64,000 nt of DNA from Flavobacterium saccharophilum (GCF_900142735.1 NZ_FRBY01000005.1:1-64000), one strand, 5' to 3'; positions 15,658 through 25,391 are shown, counted from the stretch's first letter. Numbers and translations: made by a program. Notes: generated by a model not told the origin, from the letters alone.

Positions 15658-17202
15658 TTAAAACGGAACATCACTATCATCATCGTCATCATTCAAATTA
15701 CTGCCAAAAGCTTCATTTGGAGACGGAAGATTTTTAGTGATAAACGGATTATCATCATGATTCATTTTAGAAGGCAAATCATCATAACTACCAGAAAAAT
15801 CGTCAAGATTGTCAAATTTACCAAGATGACCTAAGAATTTCAAACGAACGTTTTCGATACCACCATTACGGTGTTTCGCGATCATAATCTCTGCCTGCCC
15901 AGCAGTTGGCGAAGCCTCATCATCATCCCACTCATCAATTTTGTAATATTCTGGACGGTACAAGAACGAAACAATATCGGCATCCTGCTCAATTGCTCCA
16001 GATTCACGAAGATCCGAAAGCAAAGGACGTTTACTAGACCCACGTGTTTCAACCGCACGCGATAACTGAGAAAGTGCAATTACCGGCACATTTAACTCTT
16101 TTGCCAATGCTTTTAAGTTTCGGGAAATTGTAGAGATCTCCTGCTCACGGTTTCCTCCTCCTTTAGAATTTCCTCCAGCGGTCATTAATTGCAAATAATC
16201 GACAATTATAATTTTAATTCCGTGCTGTGAAACCAAACGACGGCATTTTGCTCTTAAATCGAAAATAGAAAGTGATGGTGTATCATCAATAAACAAAGGC
16301 GCTTTTTCTAAGTTCTTCACTTTGGTACTCAACATCGTCCATTCGTGAGGTTCTAATTTACCAGTACGTAATTTCTCTGACGACAATCCTGTTTCGGACG
16401 AAATTAACCTCGTAATTAACTGAACTGATGCCATCTCCAGAGAGAACAAAGCTACAGGGTGTCCAAAATCGATGGCAATATTTCGGGCCATTGAAAGTAC
16501 AAATGCCGTTTTACCCATCGCTGGCCTCGCTGCAATGATAATTAAGTCACTTGGCTGCCATCCTGAAGTAAGCTTATCCAAATTGGTAAAACCAGTTTCA
16601 ACACCACTTAAACCTTCTTGTTTAGAAATTTCTTCAATACGTTTCTTAGCCTGCAAAACTAAACTTTGTGCAGTTTCAGAACTACGTTTAATATTTCCCT
16701 GCGTTACTTCATACAATTTCGATTCGGCCTGATCTAACAAATCAAATACGTCTGTAGTTTCATCATAAGACGCTTCAATAATTTCAGATGAAATTCTAAT
16801 CAAACTTCTCTGAATGAATTTCTGAAGAATGATACGAGAGTGAAATTCGATATGTGCCGAAGAGGCAATTTTTTGTGTAAGCTGAATTAAATAAAAATCT
16901 CCTCCTGCTAAATCTAATTTTCCATTTTTTTTCAGCTGAGCCGAAACCGTCAACAAGTCAATTGGCTGTGTATCCGTAAAAAGCTGAACAATTGCTTCAA
17001 AAATAAATTTGTGTGCATCTTTATAAAAAGCATCAGCTTGTAAAATATCAATTACATCATCTACCCCTTTTTTATCAATCATCATTGCCCCAAGCACAGC
17101 TTCTTCTAAATCAAGTACTTGTGGAGGTAATTTCCCTTTTTCTAAATTAATAATTGTGGTTTTATCTACCTTAACAGGGTTTATGTTTTTGAAATTTTCC
17201 AT
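15658..17202 (-). CDS. dnaB: Replicative DNA helicase
   Basis: This 514-residue protein is the ring helicase that opens the fork at the chromosome replication point. It has the N-terminal helical domain (about 25-130), a linker, and the RecA-like motor with Walker A ARPAMGKTAF near residue 230, Walker B IIIVDYLQLM and the SQLSRAVETR motif. A C-terminal acidic tail (DDDDDSDVPF) is typical of Bacteroidetes. No intein is present. It is flanked by terminators, so it is probably transcribed alone; the -7-like TACTTTCG upstream is imperfect. Confidence 0.96.
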   Translation of the reverse strand: MENFKNINPVKVDKTTIINLEKGKLPPQVLDLEEAVLGAMMIDKKGVDDVIDILQADAFYKDAHKFIFEAIVQLFTDTQPIDLLTVSAQLKKNGKLDLAGGDFYLIQLTQKIASSAHIEFHSRIILQKFIQRSLIRISSEIIEASYDETTDVFDLLDQAESKLYEVTQGNIKRSSETAQSLVLQAKKRIEEISKQEGLSGVETGFTNLDKLTSGWQPSDLIIIAARPAMGKTAFVLSMARNIAIDFGHPVALFSLEMASVQLITRLISSETGLSSEKLRTGKLEPHEWTMLSTKVKNLEKAPLFIDDTPSLSIFDLRAKCRRLVSQHGIKIIIVDYLQLMTAGGNSKGGGNREQEISTISRNLKALAKELNVPVIALSQLSRAVETRGSSKRPLLSDLRESGAIEQDADIVSFLYRPEYYKIDEWDDDEASPTAGQAEIMIAKHRNGGIENVRLKFLGHLGKFDNLDDFSGSYDDLPSKMNHDDNPFITKNLPSPNEAFGSNLNDDDDDSDVPF

Positions 17203-17289
17203 ATAGCGAAAGTAACAAAATTTAAAAAAAAATTGCTATCGAGTTATAACTATTAATTGTTTATAAATAAGATTTTTTTGTTCATAACC

Positions 17290-17325
17290 AAAAAAAAATC
17301 CGAAACTGTAAGGCTTCGGATTTTA
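17290..17325 (-). terminator. Terminator after accA
   Basis: AAAATCCGAA pairs with TTCGGATTTT over a 10-base loop (17295-17324). On the minus strand it is followed by a run of T, as expected for the end of accA. Confidence 0.75.
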
Positions 17326-17342
17326 ATTAATCTTGTAAGAAT

Positions 17343-18296
17343 TTACTCTTTATACTCGCCCATATTACTGTATTTGTCCATTCTTTGGGCAATTAAGTCG
17401 GCTGTTGATAAGTCTTTCAATTCATTATATCCTTTGGTAATGTATTCGGCAACTGTTTTGAAAGTAGTCTCGCGGTCATAGTGCGCTCCTCCTAGTGGTT
17501 CCGGAATAACATCATCAACTAATTTTTGTCTTTTCATATCAGATGAAGTCAATTTTAAAGCATCTGCAGCACGTTCTTTGTACTCCCAGCTTTTCCATAA
17601 AATTGAAGAACATGATTCTGGAGAAATTACAGAATACCAGGTATTCTCTAACATATAAACTTTATCTCCAACACCAATTCCTAAAGCTCCTCCTGAAGCT
17701 CCTTCACCTACAATAATTGTAATAATTGGAACTTGTAAACGAACCATTTCAAAAATGTTTCTTGCAATAGCTTCTCCTTGCCCTCTTTCTTCAGCTTCAA
17801 GTCCTGGATATGCACCCGGAGTATCTACTAAAGTCAAAACCGGAATTCCGAATTTCTCTGCCATTTTCATCAAACGCAAAGCTTTACGGTATCCTTCAGG
17901 ATTTGCCATACCAAAATTACGGTACTGACGTGTTTTTGTATTAAAACCTTTTTGCTGACCAACAATCATAAACGATTGTCCGTTTACTTTCCCTAATCCG
18001 CCAACCATTGCTTTATCATCTTTAAAACCTCTGTCTCCGTGAAGTTCTAAGAAAGTATCACCACAGATCGCTCTTATATAATCTAACGTATAAGGTCTGT
18101 TTGGATGTCTTGAAAGCTGAACACGCTGCCAAGCCGTAAGGTTTTTATATATTTCTTTCTTTGTTTGCTCTAATTTTTTGTTGATTTCCTTGCAAGTAGG
18201 TGTTACATCAACATCAGATTCTTTTCCAATTATAACACACTTTTCTAGCTGTTCTTCAAGTTCTTTGATTGGAAGCTCAAAATCTAAATATTCCAT
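17343..18296 (-). CDS. accA: Acetyl-CoA carboxylase carboxyltransferase alpha subunit
   Basis: This 317-residue subunit, with AccD, transfers carboxyl from biotin to acetyl-CoA to make malonyl-CoA, the first step of fatty-acid synthesis. The opening MEYLDFELPIKELEEQLEK, the RHPNRPYTLDYI block and the crotonase-like GEGASGGALGIG segment are diagnostic. Length is normal. TATATTTGC (complement of 18328-18336) is a good -7 element just upstream. It is probably transcribed alone. Confidence 0.96.
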   Translation of the reverse strand: MEYLDFELPIKELEEQLEKCVIIGKESDVDVTPTCKEINKKLEQTKKEIYKNLTAWQRVQLSRHPNRPYTLDYIRAICGDTFLELHGDRGFKDDKAMVGGLGKVNGQSFMIVGQQKGFNTKTRQYRNFGMANPEGYRKALRLMKMAEKFGIPVLTLVDTPGAYPGLEAEERGQGEAIARNIFEMVRLQVPIITIIVGEGASGGALGIGVGDKVYMLENTWYSVISPESCSSILWKSWEYKERAADALKLTSSDMKRQKLVDDVIPEPLGGAHYDRETTFKTVAEYITKGYNELKDLSTADLIAQRMDKYSNMGEYKE

Positions 18297-18327
18297 GGAT
18301 TTTTGAATTTTGTTTGTAAATCGAACC

Positions 18328-18336
18328 GCAAATATA
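18328..18336 (-). promoter_or_regulatory. accA promoter -7 element
   Basis: TATATTTGC on the minus strand matches the consensus and lies about 30 bases before the accA ATG. The -33 box is not clear. Confidence 0.55.
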
Positions 18337-18407
18337 AAAATATTATATCATTGGCACAGTTAATTGTTAGTAAAGTATCAAATTGTGATTTAAAAATAAG
18401 TAAACTA

Positions 18408-19295
18408 TTACACTTCTTTCTTATTTTTATAATGTTTAAAAACACCGTTTAGAATAACTGTAATTACAATTATTAGGGCGCCAATATAAAATTCTGTACT
18501 CATTTTTTCTTTTCCTCCAAGTATAAGATAAGCTAACATAATTCCGTAAACCGGCTCTAAATTAGTCGTTAACATAACAGTATAGGGAGTTAATTTCTGC
18601 ATTACTTTTACAGAAGCTGTAAAGGCATAAGCCGTACAAACAGACGCTAAAACAAGCAATAAAACCCAATTGTTTAATGACATTGTAAAAAAGTCTGCAG
18701 TGAATTTTCCTTGTATTAAAAAATAAATAGAAATAAAGAAAACGCCTGCACCAAATTCATAAAATGTAATAACAGAGGGCTCATGATCAGAGATTAATTT
18801 TCCGTTCATTAAAGTAAATAAAACTCCTAAAATAATGGATGCCAACGCGTAATACATTCCATTCAGGTATTTAACTTCAACTTGCATAATCATAGTTAAA
18901 CCAGCAATAATTATCAATCCGAAGAAAACTTCATATAATAATATTTTTCTCCCATAAAAGAGCGGTTCTAGCAATGAAGCAAAAAAAGCGCCTAATGAAA
19001 ATATCGAAAGTGTTATCGAAACATTAGAAACATGAATCGCCTTGAAAAAGAAAATCCAGTGCATAGCGATCAGCAATCCGACAAAAATTAACTTGGCAAA
19101 AGACTGGGCTGATATTACAAAAGATTGTTTTTTATAAACTATAAATCCCGCAAGGAAAATTCCGGCAAGAAGCATTCTGAACCAAACTAAATTTTCAGCA
19201 TCAATAGTGATTAAAGCGCCCAAAATGGCAGTAAAACCCCAGATAAAAACAATCAAATGAAGATTTAAGTAACTTTTTAAATTATCGTTTCGCAT
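18408..19295 (-). CDS. EamA/DMT family transporter
   Basis: This 295-residue inner-membrane protein has about ten hydrophobic helices arranged as two repeats of five, the drug/metabolite transporter layout. Motifs include HLIVFIWGFTAILGALI in the first helix and NLEPVYGIMLAYLILGG in the ninth. Substrate cannot be predicted. Its start overlaps the end of the lptF/lptG-type gene by 14 bases, so it is translationally coupled in the tgt-lpt-eamA operon. Confidence 0.85.
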   Translation of the reverse strand: MRNDNLKSYLNLHLIVFIWGFTAILGALITIDAENLVWFRMLLAGIFLAGFIVYKKQSFVISAQSFAKLIFVGLLIAMHWIFFFKAIHVSNVSITLSIFSLGAFFASLLEPLFYGRKILLYEVFFGLIIIAGLTMIMQVEVKYLNGMYYALASIILGVLFTLMNGKLISDHEPSVITFYEFGAGVFFISIYFLIQGKFTADFFTMSLNNWVLLLVLASVCTAYAFTASVKVMQKLTPYTVMLTTNLEPVYGIMLAYLILGGKEKMSTEFYIGALIIVITVILNGVFKHYKNKKEV

Positions 19296-20370
19296 TACGT
19301 AATAGGTAAACTGCCAGAATTCCGAAAACCATATTCGGGAACCAGACAGCTAATAAAGGTGAGAAAGTAGATTTTTCGGCAAGTGTACCAAAAATTTTAT
19401 CAAAAAACACAAAAGAGAAAGCAATTGCAATTCCGATAGCTAGATTGGTACCCATACCACCGCGCCTTTTCATAGATGAAACAGCAACGGCAATAATAGT
19501 TAAAATAAAGGCAGAAACCGGTACACTATATTTTTTATAAAGAACAACCAAATAAGTATTAATATTCCCTGAACCTCGTTTTCTTTCTTTATCAATAAAC
19601 TTATACAATTTACCAAGACTCAAAGTTTCAGCGATATAAACTACTGGTGTCAAATCTTCCAATTCGAACTTGAAAGGAACACTTTTTTCAGGATTCTTTT
19701 CAATAATATCACCTAATTCACCAACGGTTCTTTTGGTATAATCATACAAAATATAGGTTTTCTTTTTCGGATCCCATTTAATACGACTGGCTGTAATTTT
19801 ATATTTCAATTTATCTTTTTCAAAATGCTCCAGTGAAAAATTAAAAGCTGTTTTAGATTCTTCCTGAAAACTGTTAACAAAGATGAAATCATTATCGTTA
19901 ATCTGCCTGTATACATTGGTATTTTCACCGCGCATCAGTTGTTTTCCGTTTCCTTTTAAATAAGTGTATCTAAAATTATTAAAACCTTCACTTGCAGCAG
20001 GAACAATATAAAACCCCATTAAAAGAACAAAAACTGAAACAATAGAGGCACCAATAATATAAGGACGAAGAAATCGGGTGAATGAAATTCCCGAACTTAA
20101 AATAGCAATAATTTCAGTATTATTGGCCAGTTTCGAAGTAAACCAAATTACAGATAAGAATAAAAATATCGGAAATAAAGAGTTCGCAAAATAAATGGTA
20201 AAGTTGTAATAATAGTAAGCAATATCCAGAAACGGAATCTTGTTTTCTAACATCTTATTCACCTTTTCAGAAACGTCGATTACAATTCCAATCGGAATAA
20301 ATAACAAGATCATCACCGAGAAAGTGGCTAAATATCTTTTTAAAATATACTTGTCTATTATCGTTAACAT
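19282..20370 (-). CDS. LptF/LptG family LPS export permease
   Basis: This 362-residue protein has the YjgP/YjgQ fold: N-terminal TIIDKYILKRYLATF, three membrane helices, a large periplasmic beta-jellyroll (about 125-265) and three C-terminal helices. LptF and LptG form the membrane part of the ABC transporter that moves lipopolysaccharide to the outer membrane. Whether this copy is LptF or LptG cannot be settled here. It lies between tgt and the EamA gene on the same strand. Confidence 0.85.
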   Translation of the reverse strand: MLTIIDKYILKRYLATFSVMILLFIPIGIVIDVSEKVNKMLENKIPFLDIAYYYYNFTIYFANSLFPIFLFLSVIWFTSKLANNTEIIAILSSGISFTRFLRPYIIGASIVSVFVLLMGFYIVPAASEGFNNFRYTYLKGNGKQLMRGENTNVYRQINDNDFIFVNSFQEESKTAFNFSLEHFEKDKLKYKITASRIKWDPKKKTYILYDYTKRTVGELGDIIEKNPEKSVPFKFELEDLTPVVYIAETLSLGKLYKFIDKERKRGSGNINTYLVVLYKKYSVPVSAFILTIIAVAVSSMKRRGGMGTNLAIGIAIAFSFVFFDKIFGTLAEKSTFSPLLAVWFPNMVFGILAVYLLRNAKR

Positions 20371-20399
20371 AGATTTTTTTGTTTTTTTGTTTCACTTTT

Positions 20400-20433
20400 C
20401 AAGTTTCAAGTTGCTATAAGAACTTGAAACTTG
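20400..20433. repeat. Inverted repeat between tgt and the lpt gene
   Basis: CAAGTTTCAAGTT (20400-20412) pairs perfectly with AACTTGAAACTTG (20421-20433) across 8 bases; further copies of CTTGAAAC follow to 20454. There is no T tract in the sense of the minus-strand operon beyond short runs, so it may be an RNA processing site. Confidence 0.5.
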
Positions 20434-20458
20434 AAACTAAAAAAACTTGAAACTTTTT

Positions 20459-21589
20459 TTAAAGTCTTTGGCTCATATTTTTAACCATCATTTCTTTCCA
20501 TGGTCTAAAATCGCCTGCTAAGATATGTTTTCTAGCTTCGCGAACCAACCACATATAGAAACCAAGATTATGAATAGTCGCAATTTGTTTCCCTAAATAT
20601 TCATTGGCAGCAAATAAGTGACGTAAATAAGCTTTTGTGTATTCTGTATCTACAAAAGTGTGTCCCATTTCATCAATTGGAGAAAAATCAGCTTCCCACT
20701 TTTTATTTTTAATATTGATGGTTCCATTTGCTGTAAACAACATTCCGTTTCTGGCGTTACGTGTTGGCATCACACAGTCGAACATATCAATACCTAACGC
20801 AATATTTTCTAATATATTTATAGGAGTTCCAACACCCATCAAATAACGAGGTTTGTCTTCTGGCAAAATTTCACAAACCACTTCAGTCATTGCATACATT
20901 TCCTCTGCAGGTTCCCCTACTGACAAACCACCAATTGCATTTCCTTGTTGGCCGGAATTTGCAATATATTCCGCCGATTGGCGACGTAAATCTTTATAAG
21001 TACTTCCCTGAACAATCGGAAAAAACGTTTGCTCATAACCATATTTATAAGGAAGTTTATCTAAGTGATTGATACAACGATCTAACCAACGGTGTGTCAT
21101 GTGCATTGAACGTTGTGCATATCTGTAATCGCAAGGATAAGGTGTACACTCATCAAAAGCCATAATGATATCAGCACCAATAGTACGCTGAATTTCCATT
21201 ACATTTTCCGGGGTAAAAAAGTGATATGAACCGTCAATATGCGATTTAAACTTCACTCCTTCTTCCTTAATTTTACGATTACTCGAAAGAGAATATACCT
21301 GATATCCTCCAGAATCTGTCAAAATATTACGATCCCAGTTCATGAATTTATGTAATCCACCAGCCTTTTCAAGAATTTCAGTTTGCGGACGTAAATATAA
21401 ATGATACGTATTTCCAAGAATAATATCCGGATTAATATCCTCTTTCAATTCACGCTGATGCACCCCTTTTACCGAAGCAACCGTTCCAACAGGCATAAAA
21501 ATAGGCGTTTCAATTACGCCGTGATCTGTAGTAATACTCCCCGCTCTCGCTTTTGATTGCGGATCTTTTTGTAATAAATCAAACTTCAT
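20459..21589 (-). CDS. tgt: Queuine/preQ1 tRNA-ribosyltransferase
   Basis: This 376-residue enzyme swaps guanine 34 for preQ1 in GUN-anticodon tRNAs. The catalytic blocks are present: TDSGGYQVYSLS, GGLSVGEPAEEMY, YLMGVGTP and DCVMPTRNARNG. The usual zinc-site cysteines (CxCxxC, known from E. coli and Zymomonas enzymes) are missing: the segment reads FSPIDEMGHTFVDTEYTKAY; the later His in TIHNLGFY is kept. This seems a lineage variant rather than damage because the rest is intact. It heads the operon with the lpt and EamA genes. Confidence 0.94.
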   Translation of the reverse strand: MKFDLLQKDPQSKARAGSITTDHGVIETPIFMPVGTVASVKGVHQRELKEDINPDIILGNTYHLYLRPQTEILEKAGGLHKFMNWDRNILTDSGGYQVYSLSSNRKIKEEGVKFKSHIDGSYHFFTPENVMEIQRTIGADIIMAFDECTPYPCDYRYAQRSMHMTHRWLDRCINHLDKLPYKYGYEQTFFPIVQGSTYKDLRRQSAEYIANSGQQGNAIGGLSVGEPAEEMYAMTEVVCEILPEDKPRYLMGVGTPINILENIALGIDMFDCVMPTRNARNGMLFTANGTINIKNKKWEADFSPIDEMGHTFVDTEYTKAYLRHLFAANEYLGKQIATIHNLGFYMWLVREARKHILAGDFRPWKEMMVKNMSQRL

Positions 21590-21608
21590 CTGTTTCTTTT
21601 TTCAGTCG

Positions 21609-21617
21609 GCAAAGATA
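21609..21617 (-). promoter_or_regulatory. tgt promoter -7 element
   Basis: TATCTTTGC on the minus strand fits the consensus and lies about 20 bases before the tgt ATG. Confidence 0.55.
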
Positions 21618-21648
21618 AGCTAATTTCAGGGAAAATTAAGTAATTAGA

Positions 21649-21721
21649 GAATTTGTCAATTAGAAAATTAGATAATGATTCTCATCAACCTTAAAGATTG
21701 GAATTTGTCAATTAGAAAATT
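21649..21721. repeat. 21-bp direct repeat pair
   Basis: GAATTTGTCAATTAGAAAAT(T) occurs at 21649-21669 and again at 21701-21721, 52 bases apart. The function is unknown; similar repeated AT-rich words occur in several intergenic gaps of this window. Confidence 0.55.
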
Positions 21722-21741
21722 TGGAATTTCAAGTTTCTTTT

Positions 21742-21848
21742 GGGCGTTCCCTCCGGTCGGGCTATCCGCTTTATTCCCGATTAACAAAAACTACGGCTAA
21801 AAAGCCTTGTTTTTCTAAATCGGGAGATACCGCTGCTATCCCTAACGC
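21742..21848. repeat. Flavobacterium-type interspersed hairpin repeat, copy 2
   Basis: Conserved flanks GGTCGGGCTATCCGCT and ACCGCTGCTATCCCTAACGC surround a hairpin whose outer stem TCCCGATT (21775-21782) pairs with AATCGGGA (21818-21825). Copy 1 at 721-800 has the same flank words on the opposite strand but an unrelated hairpin. The gap 21590-21953 holds this repeat, the 21-bp repeats and the tgt promoter. Confidence 0.6.
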
Positions 21849-21953
21849 AAAAAAGAACCAAAAGTTCTAACAATAAATTTTTAAATTTGAATTCAATCTG
21901 CATCGAAAAAAACTGCTACAAACAAGATCCATCAGCCAAAAATAAAATCAAAC

Positions 21954-22856
21954 ATGAACTTAGCTCAAAAACTTGGATATCCTGAAAACACCAAATTATT
22001 AATCATTCATGCTGATGATGCAGGATTATCACACTCAGAAAATCAAGCTACAATAAAAGCACTACAAAACGGATCTGTTAACTCGTATAGCATAATGGTT
22101 CCGTGCGCGTGGTTTTTCGAAATGGCAACATTTGCCAAAAACAATCCACAATTCGATTGCGGGATACATCTAACTTTAACCTGTGAATGGGAAAATTATA
22201 AATTTGGCCCGATTCTTCCAGTTAACGAAGTTTCAAGTTTAGTCGACCATAATGGGTACTTTTATAAAACCAGAGCCGAATTTAAAAACAAGGCAAAACC
22301 ATCTGAAATAAAAAAAGAACTCACTGCACAAATCGAAAAAGCGTTACAATTCGGAATCCAACCCACGCATCTCGATTCTCACATGTGCAGCGTTGGTGTT
22401 ACTCCGGAAATTTTAGAAATCTACAAAGAACTGGGAAACACGTACAATCTACCTGTTTTCCTCAACAAACAATTTGTAGAATCAATCAGTTTATCAGATG
22501 AAAAATACAATTTCGAAAATACTCTTTTAGCTGATAATCTTCTGATTGGGTATTTTGCCGATTTCGAAAAAGGAGAACTTAAAAAATCTTATGAAAAAGC
22601 TTTAGATTCAATTATTCCCGGTTTTAATGTTTTCCTGCTTCACCCCGCTTTCGATAATTACGAAATGCAAGGCATTACAATCAATCATCCAAATTTCGGG
22701 TCTGCATGGCGCCAAATCGATTTTGACTTTTTTACAAGTCAGGAATGCAAAACAAAACTTATGAATAACAATATTCAATTAATAACATGGAGAGAGATCC
22801 TCAAAATCAGACAAAGTACGAATTACGGAATCAGCAACAGGATAATTGAAAAATGA
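21954..22856 (+). CDS. ChbG/YdjC-type carbohydrate deacetylase
   Basis: This 300-residue protein has the YdjC fold metal motifs: HADDAG near residue 20, CGIHLTL around 73-80, and THLDSHM around 140. Relatives remove N-acetyl groups from chitooligosaccharides or other acetylated sugars with a divalent metal. No signal peptide is seen, so it acts in the cytoplasm. A TAAATTTG at 21882-21889 could be its -7 element. The substrate is unknown. Confidence 0.88.
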   Translation: MNLAQKLGYPENTKLLIIHADDAGLSHSENQATIKALQNGSVNSYSIMVPCAWFFEMATFAKNNPQFDCGIHLTLTCEWENYKFGPILPVNEVSSLVDHNGYFYKTRAEFKNKAKPSEIKKELTAQIEKALQFGIQPTHLDSHMCSVGVTPEILEIYKELGNTYNLPVFLNKQFVESISLSDEKYNFENTLLADNLLIGYFADFEKGELKKSYEKALDSIIPGFNVFLLHPAFDNYEMQGITINHPNFGSAWRQIDFDFFTSQECKTKLMNNNIQLITWREILKIRQSTNYGISNRIIEK

Positions 22857-22957
22857 GATAATTAATCATGTGAATACTTAAACTTTGTACTTAAAACATA
22901 TAACATTATGAATTCATAATTTCATAACTTTAATAATCAATTAAAAAAGTAGAAATC

Positions 22958-23257
22958 ATGATAAACTCAGAAGATAACAACCCTATTAAAGAAGATCAAA
23001 TCGAGAGAAATCTGGAAAATTTAGATTACCCAGCAAATGAAGACATTTACAATCAGGAAGATAAACTAGAGGACGTTGATCCGGAAGATATTTCCGGAGA
23101 AAGAATCGTTAATCAGGACAATCACGAATGGAAACAAAACAGCGACAAACTAGGGAATGACTTAGACATTCCGGGTTCAGAGCTTGATGACGAACAGGAA
23201 GAAATTGGTTCTGAAGACGAAGAAAACAATTTCTATAGCGAAAGCGATACCGAGTAA
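22958..23257 (+). CDS. Small highly acidic hypothetical protein
   Basis: This 99-residue protein is very rich in Asp, Glu and Asn and has no hydrophobic segment, so it is probably disordered. Similar short acidic proteins are found in Flavobacterium genomes. A terminator follows directly, supporting a real transcript. Function is unknown. Confidence 0.6.
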   Translation: MINSEDNNPIKEDQIERNLENLDYPANEDIYNQEDKLEDVDPEDISGERIVNQDNHEWKQNSDKLGNDLDIPGSELDDEQEEIGSEDEENNFYSESDTE

Positions 23258-23291
23258 ATCCATTTTTCGACACATCAATAAAACAAAACTC

Positions 23292-23314
23292 AAGTCCCTA
23301 ACGGGACTTTTTTA
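23292..23314 (+). terminator. Terminator after the acidic protein gene
   Basis: AAGTCCC pairs with GGGACTT across a 4-base loop, followed by T5. Confidence 0.75.
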
Positions 23315-23450
23315 TTTTAAATTTTCAACAAAAAAAGATCTTATAAAGTAGTCTCATTCAAGAAATCTAAAACATTCAAGTGTTTTTTTCAGGATCAATA
23401 AAAAAAGTGGTGGAATTTAACAATTCCGGCAAACTAAAGCAAAAAATCAT

Positions 23451-23482
23451 TTGTCAGCCCGCAAAATAACAATTACTTTTGC
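23451..23482 (+). promoter_or_regulatory. Transketolase promoter
   Basis: TTG at 23451-23453, a 20-base spacer and TACTTTTGC at 23474-23482 match the consensus; the ATG is at 23507. Confidence 0.65.
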
Positions 23483-23506
23483 GTCAGTTTAACTTTTACA
23501 TATAAA

Positions 23507-24358
23507 ATGAAGCCTAACACACAACAATTAAGCGATTTAACGATCCAAGTAAGAAGAGATATTCTTCGAATGGTACATGCTGTCAACTCAGGTCACCCAG
23601 GTGGCTCTTTAGGTTGCACTGAATTTTTGGTAACATTATACCAAAATATTATGGACCGCAAAGAAGGTTTTGATATGGACGGAATTGGAGAAGATATTTT
23701 CTTCCTTTCAAACGGTCATATTTCGCCTGTATTCTATAGCGTTTTAGCACGTAGCGGTTATTTCCCTATTTCAGAATTGGCAACTTTTAGATTATTAAAT
23801 TCTCGTTTACAAGGACACCCAACAACTCACGAAGGTTTACCTGGAGTGCGTATCGCTTCTGGATCATTAGGACAAGGTTTATCTGTAGCACTTGGAGCAG
23901 CTCAGGCTAAAAAATTAAATGGTGATAATCATTTAATCTATACTCTGCATGGTGATGGAGAATTACAAGAAGGTCAAAACTGGGAAGCAATTATGTATGC
24001 TTCTGCTAAAAAAGTAGACAACCTTATCGCAACGATCGATGTTAACGGAAAACAAATTGACGGAACAACTGACGAAGTTCTAGCAATGGGAAGTCTTCGT
24101 GCTAAATTTGAAGCTTTTGACTGGGACGTTCTTGAAATTAAAGAAGGAAATAGCATCGACGCAATCTTAGCAGGTTTAACTGACGCTAAATCAAGAACAG
24201 GAAAAGGAAAACCAGTTTGTATTTTATTACACACTGAAATGGGTAATGGCGTTGACTTTATGATGCACACACATGCTTGGCATGGTAAAGCACCAAACAA
24301 CGATCAGTTGGCAAGTGCTTTAGCTCAAAACTATTCTGCAGACCAAATCGATTACTAA
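23507..24358 (+). CDS. Transketolase, N-terminal subunit
   Basis: This 283-residue chain holds the thiamine-diphosphate-binding half of transketolase, with NSGHPGGSLG, the GDGELQEGQNWEA metal and pyrophosphate motif, and HAWHGKAPN near the end. The enzyme moves two-carbon units between sugar phosphates in the pentose phosphate pathway. Splitting into two genes is common in Bacteroidetes. The partner chain begins 79 bases downstream, and the two form one operon from the promoter at 23451. Confidence 0.94.
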   Translation: MKPNTQQLSDLTIQVRRDILRMVHAVNSGHPGGSLGCTEFLVTLYQNIMDRKEGFDMDGIGEDIFFLSNGHISPVFYSVLARSGYFPISELATFRLLNSRLQGHPTTHEGLPGVRIASGSLGQGLSVALGAAQAKKLNGDNHLIYTLHGDGELQEGQNWEAIMYASAKKVDNLIATIDVNGKQIDGTTDEVLAMGSLRAKFEAFDWDVLEIKEGNSIDAILAGLTDAKSRTGKGKPVCILLHTEMGNGVDFMMHTHAWHGKAPNNDQLASALAQNYSADQIDY

Positions 24359-24437
24359 AAAAGTGTTCAGTCTCAGTGACAGTTTTCAACTTAGAAACTT
24401 AGTTACTTAGAAACTTAGCATCTCATAAAAGACAAAA

Positions 24438-25391
24438 ATGAAAAAATATACAAATACAGGAAGTAAAGATACTCGTTCAGGTTTTGGAGCGGGAATGACT
24501 GAACTAGGTCAAAAAAACGAAAACGTTGTGGCATTATGTGCGGATTTAATTGGATCATTAAAATTTGATGATTTCAAAAAAAATCACCCGGAGCGTTTTT
24601 TCCAAATTGGAATCGCAGAAGCTAACATGATTGGTATTGCTGCAGGTTTGACAATTGGAGGAAAAATTCCATTTACAGGAACCTTTGCCAACTTCTCTAC
24701 AGGAAGAGTTTACGATCAAATTCGTCAATCAGTTGCTTACTCTGATAAAAATGTAAAAATTTGTGCTTCTCACGCTGGTTTAACACTAGGTGAAGACGGA
24801 GCAACACACCAAATCTTAGAAGATATTGGTTTAATGAAAATGTTGCCAGGAATGACTGTAATCAACACTTGCGATTACAATCAGACTAAAGCTGCAACTT
24901 TAGCATTAGCAGATCATCATGGTCCGGCTTATTTACGTTTTGGACGTCCGGTTGTGGCTAACTTCACTCCTGCTGATGAGCCATTCGTAATTGGAAAAGC
25001 TATTTTATTAAACGAAGGAACTGATGTAACAATTGTTGCAACAGGACATTTAGTTTGGGAAGCGCTTATTGCTGCTGAAGCGTTAGAAGCAAAAGGAATC
25101 TCTGCTGAAGTAATCAACATTCATACTATCAAACCACTTGATGAAGAAGCAATTCTTAAATCATTGGCAAAAACAAAATGCGTAGTAACTGCAGAAGAGC
25201 ACAACATTCTTGGAGGTCTTGGAGAAAGTGTTTCACGAGTTTTAGCTTTAAACAATCCTGCTCCACAAGAATTTGTAGCAGTAAACGATAGTTTTGGTGA
25301 ATCTGGAACTCCAGAGCAATTAATGGAAAAATACAAATTAAACAATCAGGCAATTGTTGAAGCTGTAGAAAGAGTTATTAAAAGAAAATAA
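24438..25391 (+). CDS. Transketolase, C-terminal subunit
   Basis: This 317-residue chain has the pyrimidine-binding domain (RSGFGAGMTELG, then QIGIAEANMIGIAAGLTIGG with the catalytic Glu) and the C-terminal domain (about 190-317) including ITAEEHN-like VTAEEHNILGG. It pairs with the upstream N-terminal chain to form the active enzyme. Start ATG follows a gap holding two copies of ACTTAGAAACTTAG. A strong terminator follows. Confidence 0.94.
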   Translation: MKKYTNTGSKDTRSGFGAGMTELGQKNENVVALCADLIGSLKFDDFKKNHPERFFQIGIAEANMIGIAAGLTIGGKIPFTGTFANFSTGRVYDQIRQSVAYSDKNVKICASHAGLTLGEDGATHQILEDIGLMKMLPGMTVINTCDYNQTKAATLALADHHGPAYLRFGRPVVANFTPADEPFVIGKAILLNEGTDVTIVATGHLVWEALIAAEALEAKGISAEVINIHTIKPLDEEAILKSLAKTKCVVTAEEHNILGGLGESVSRVLALNNPAPQEFVAVNDSFGESGTPEQLMEKYKLNNQAIVEAVERVIKRK

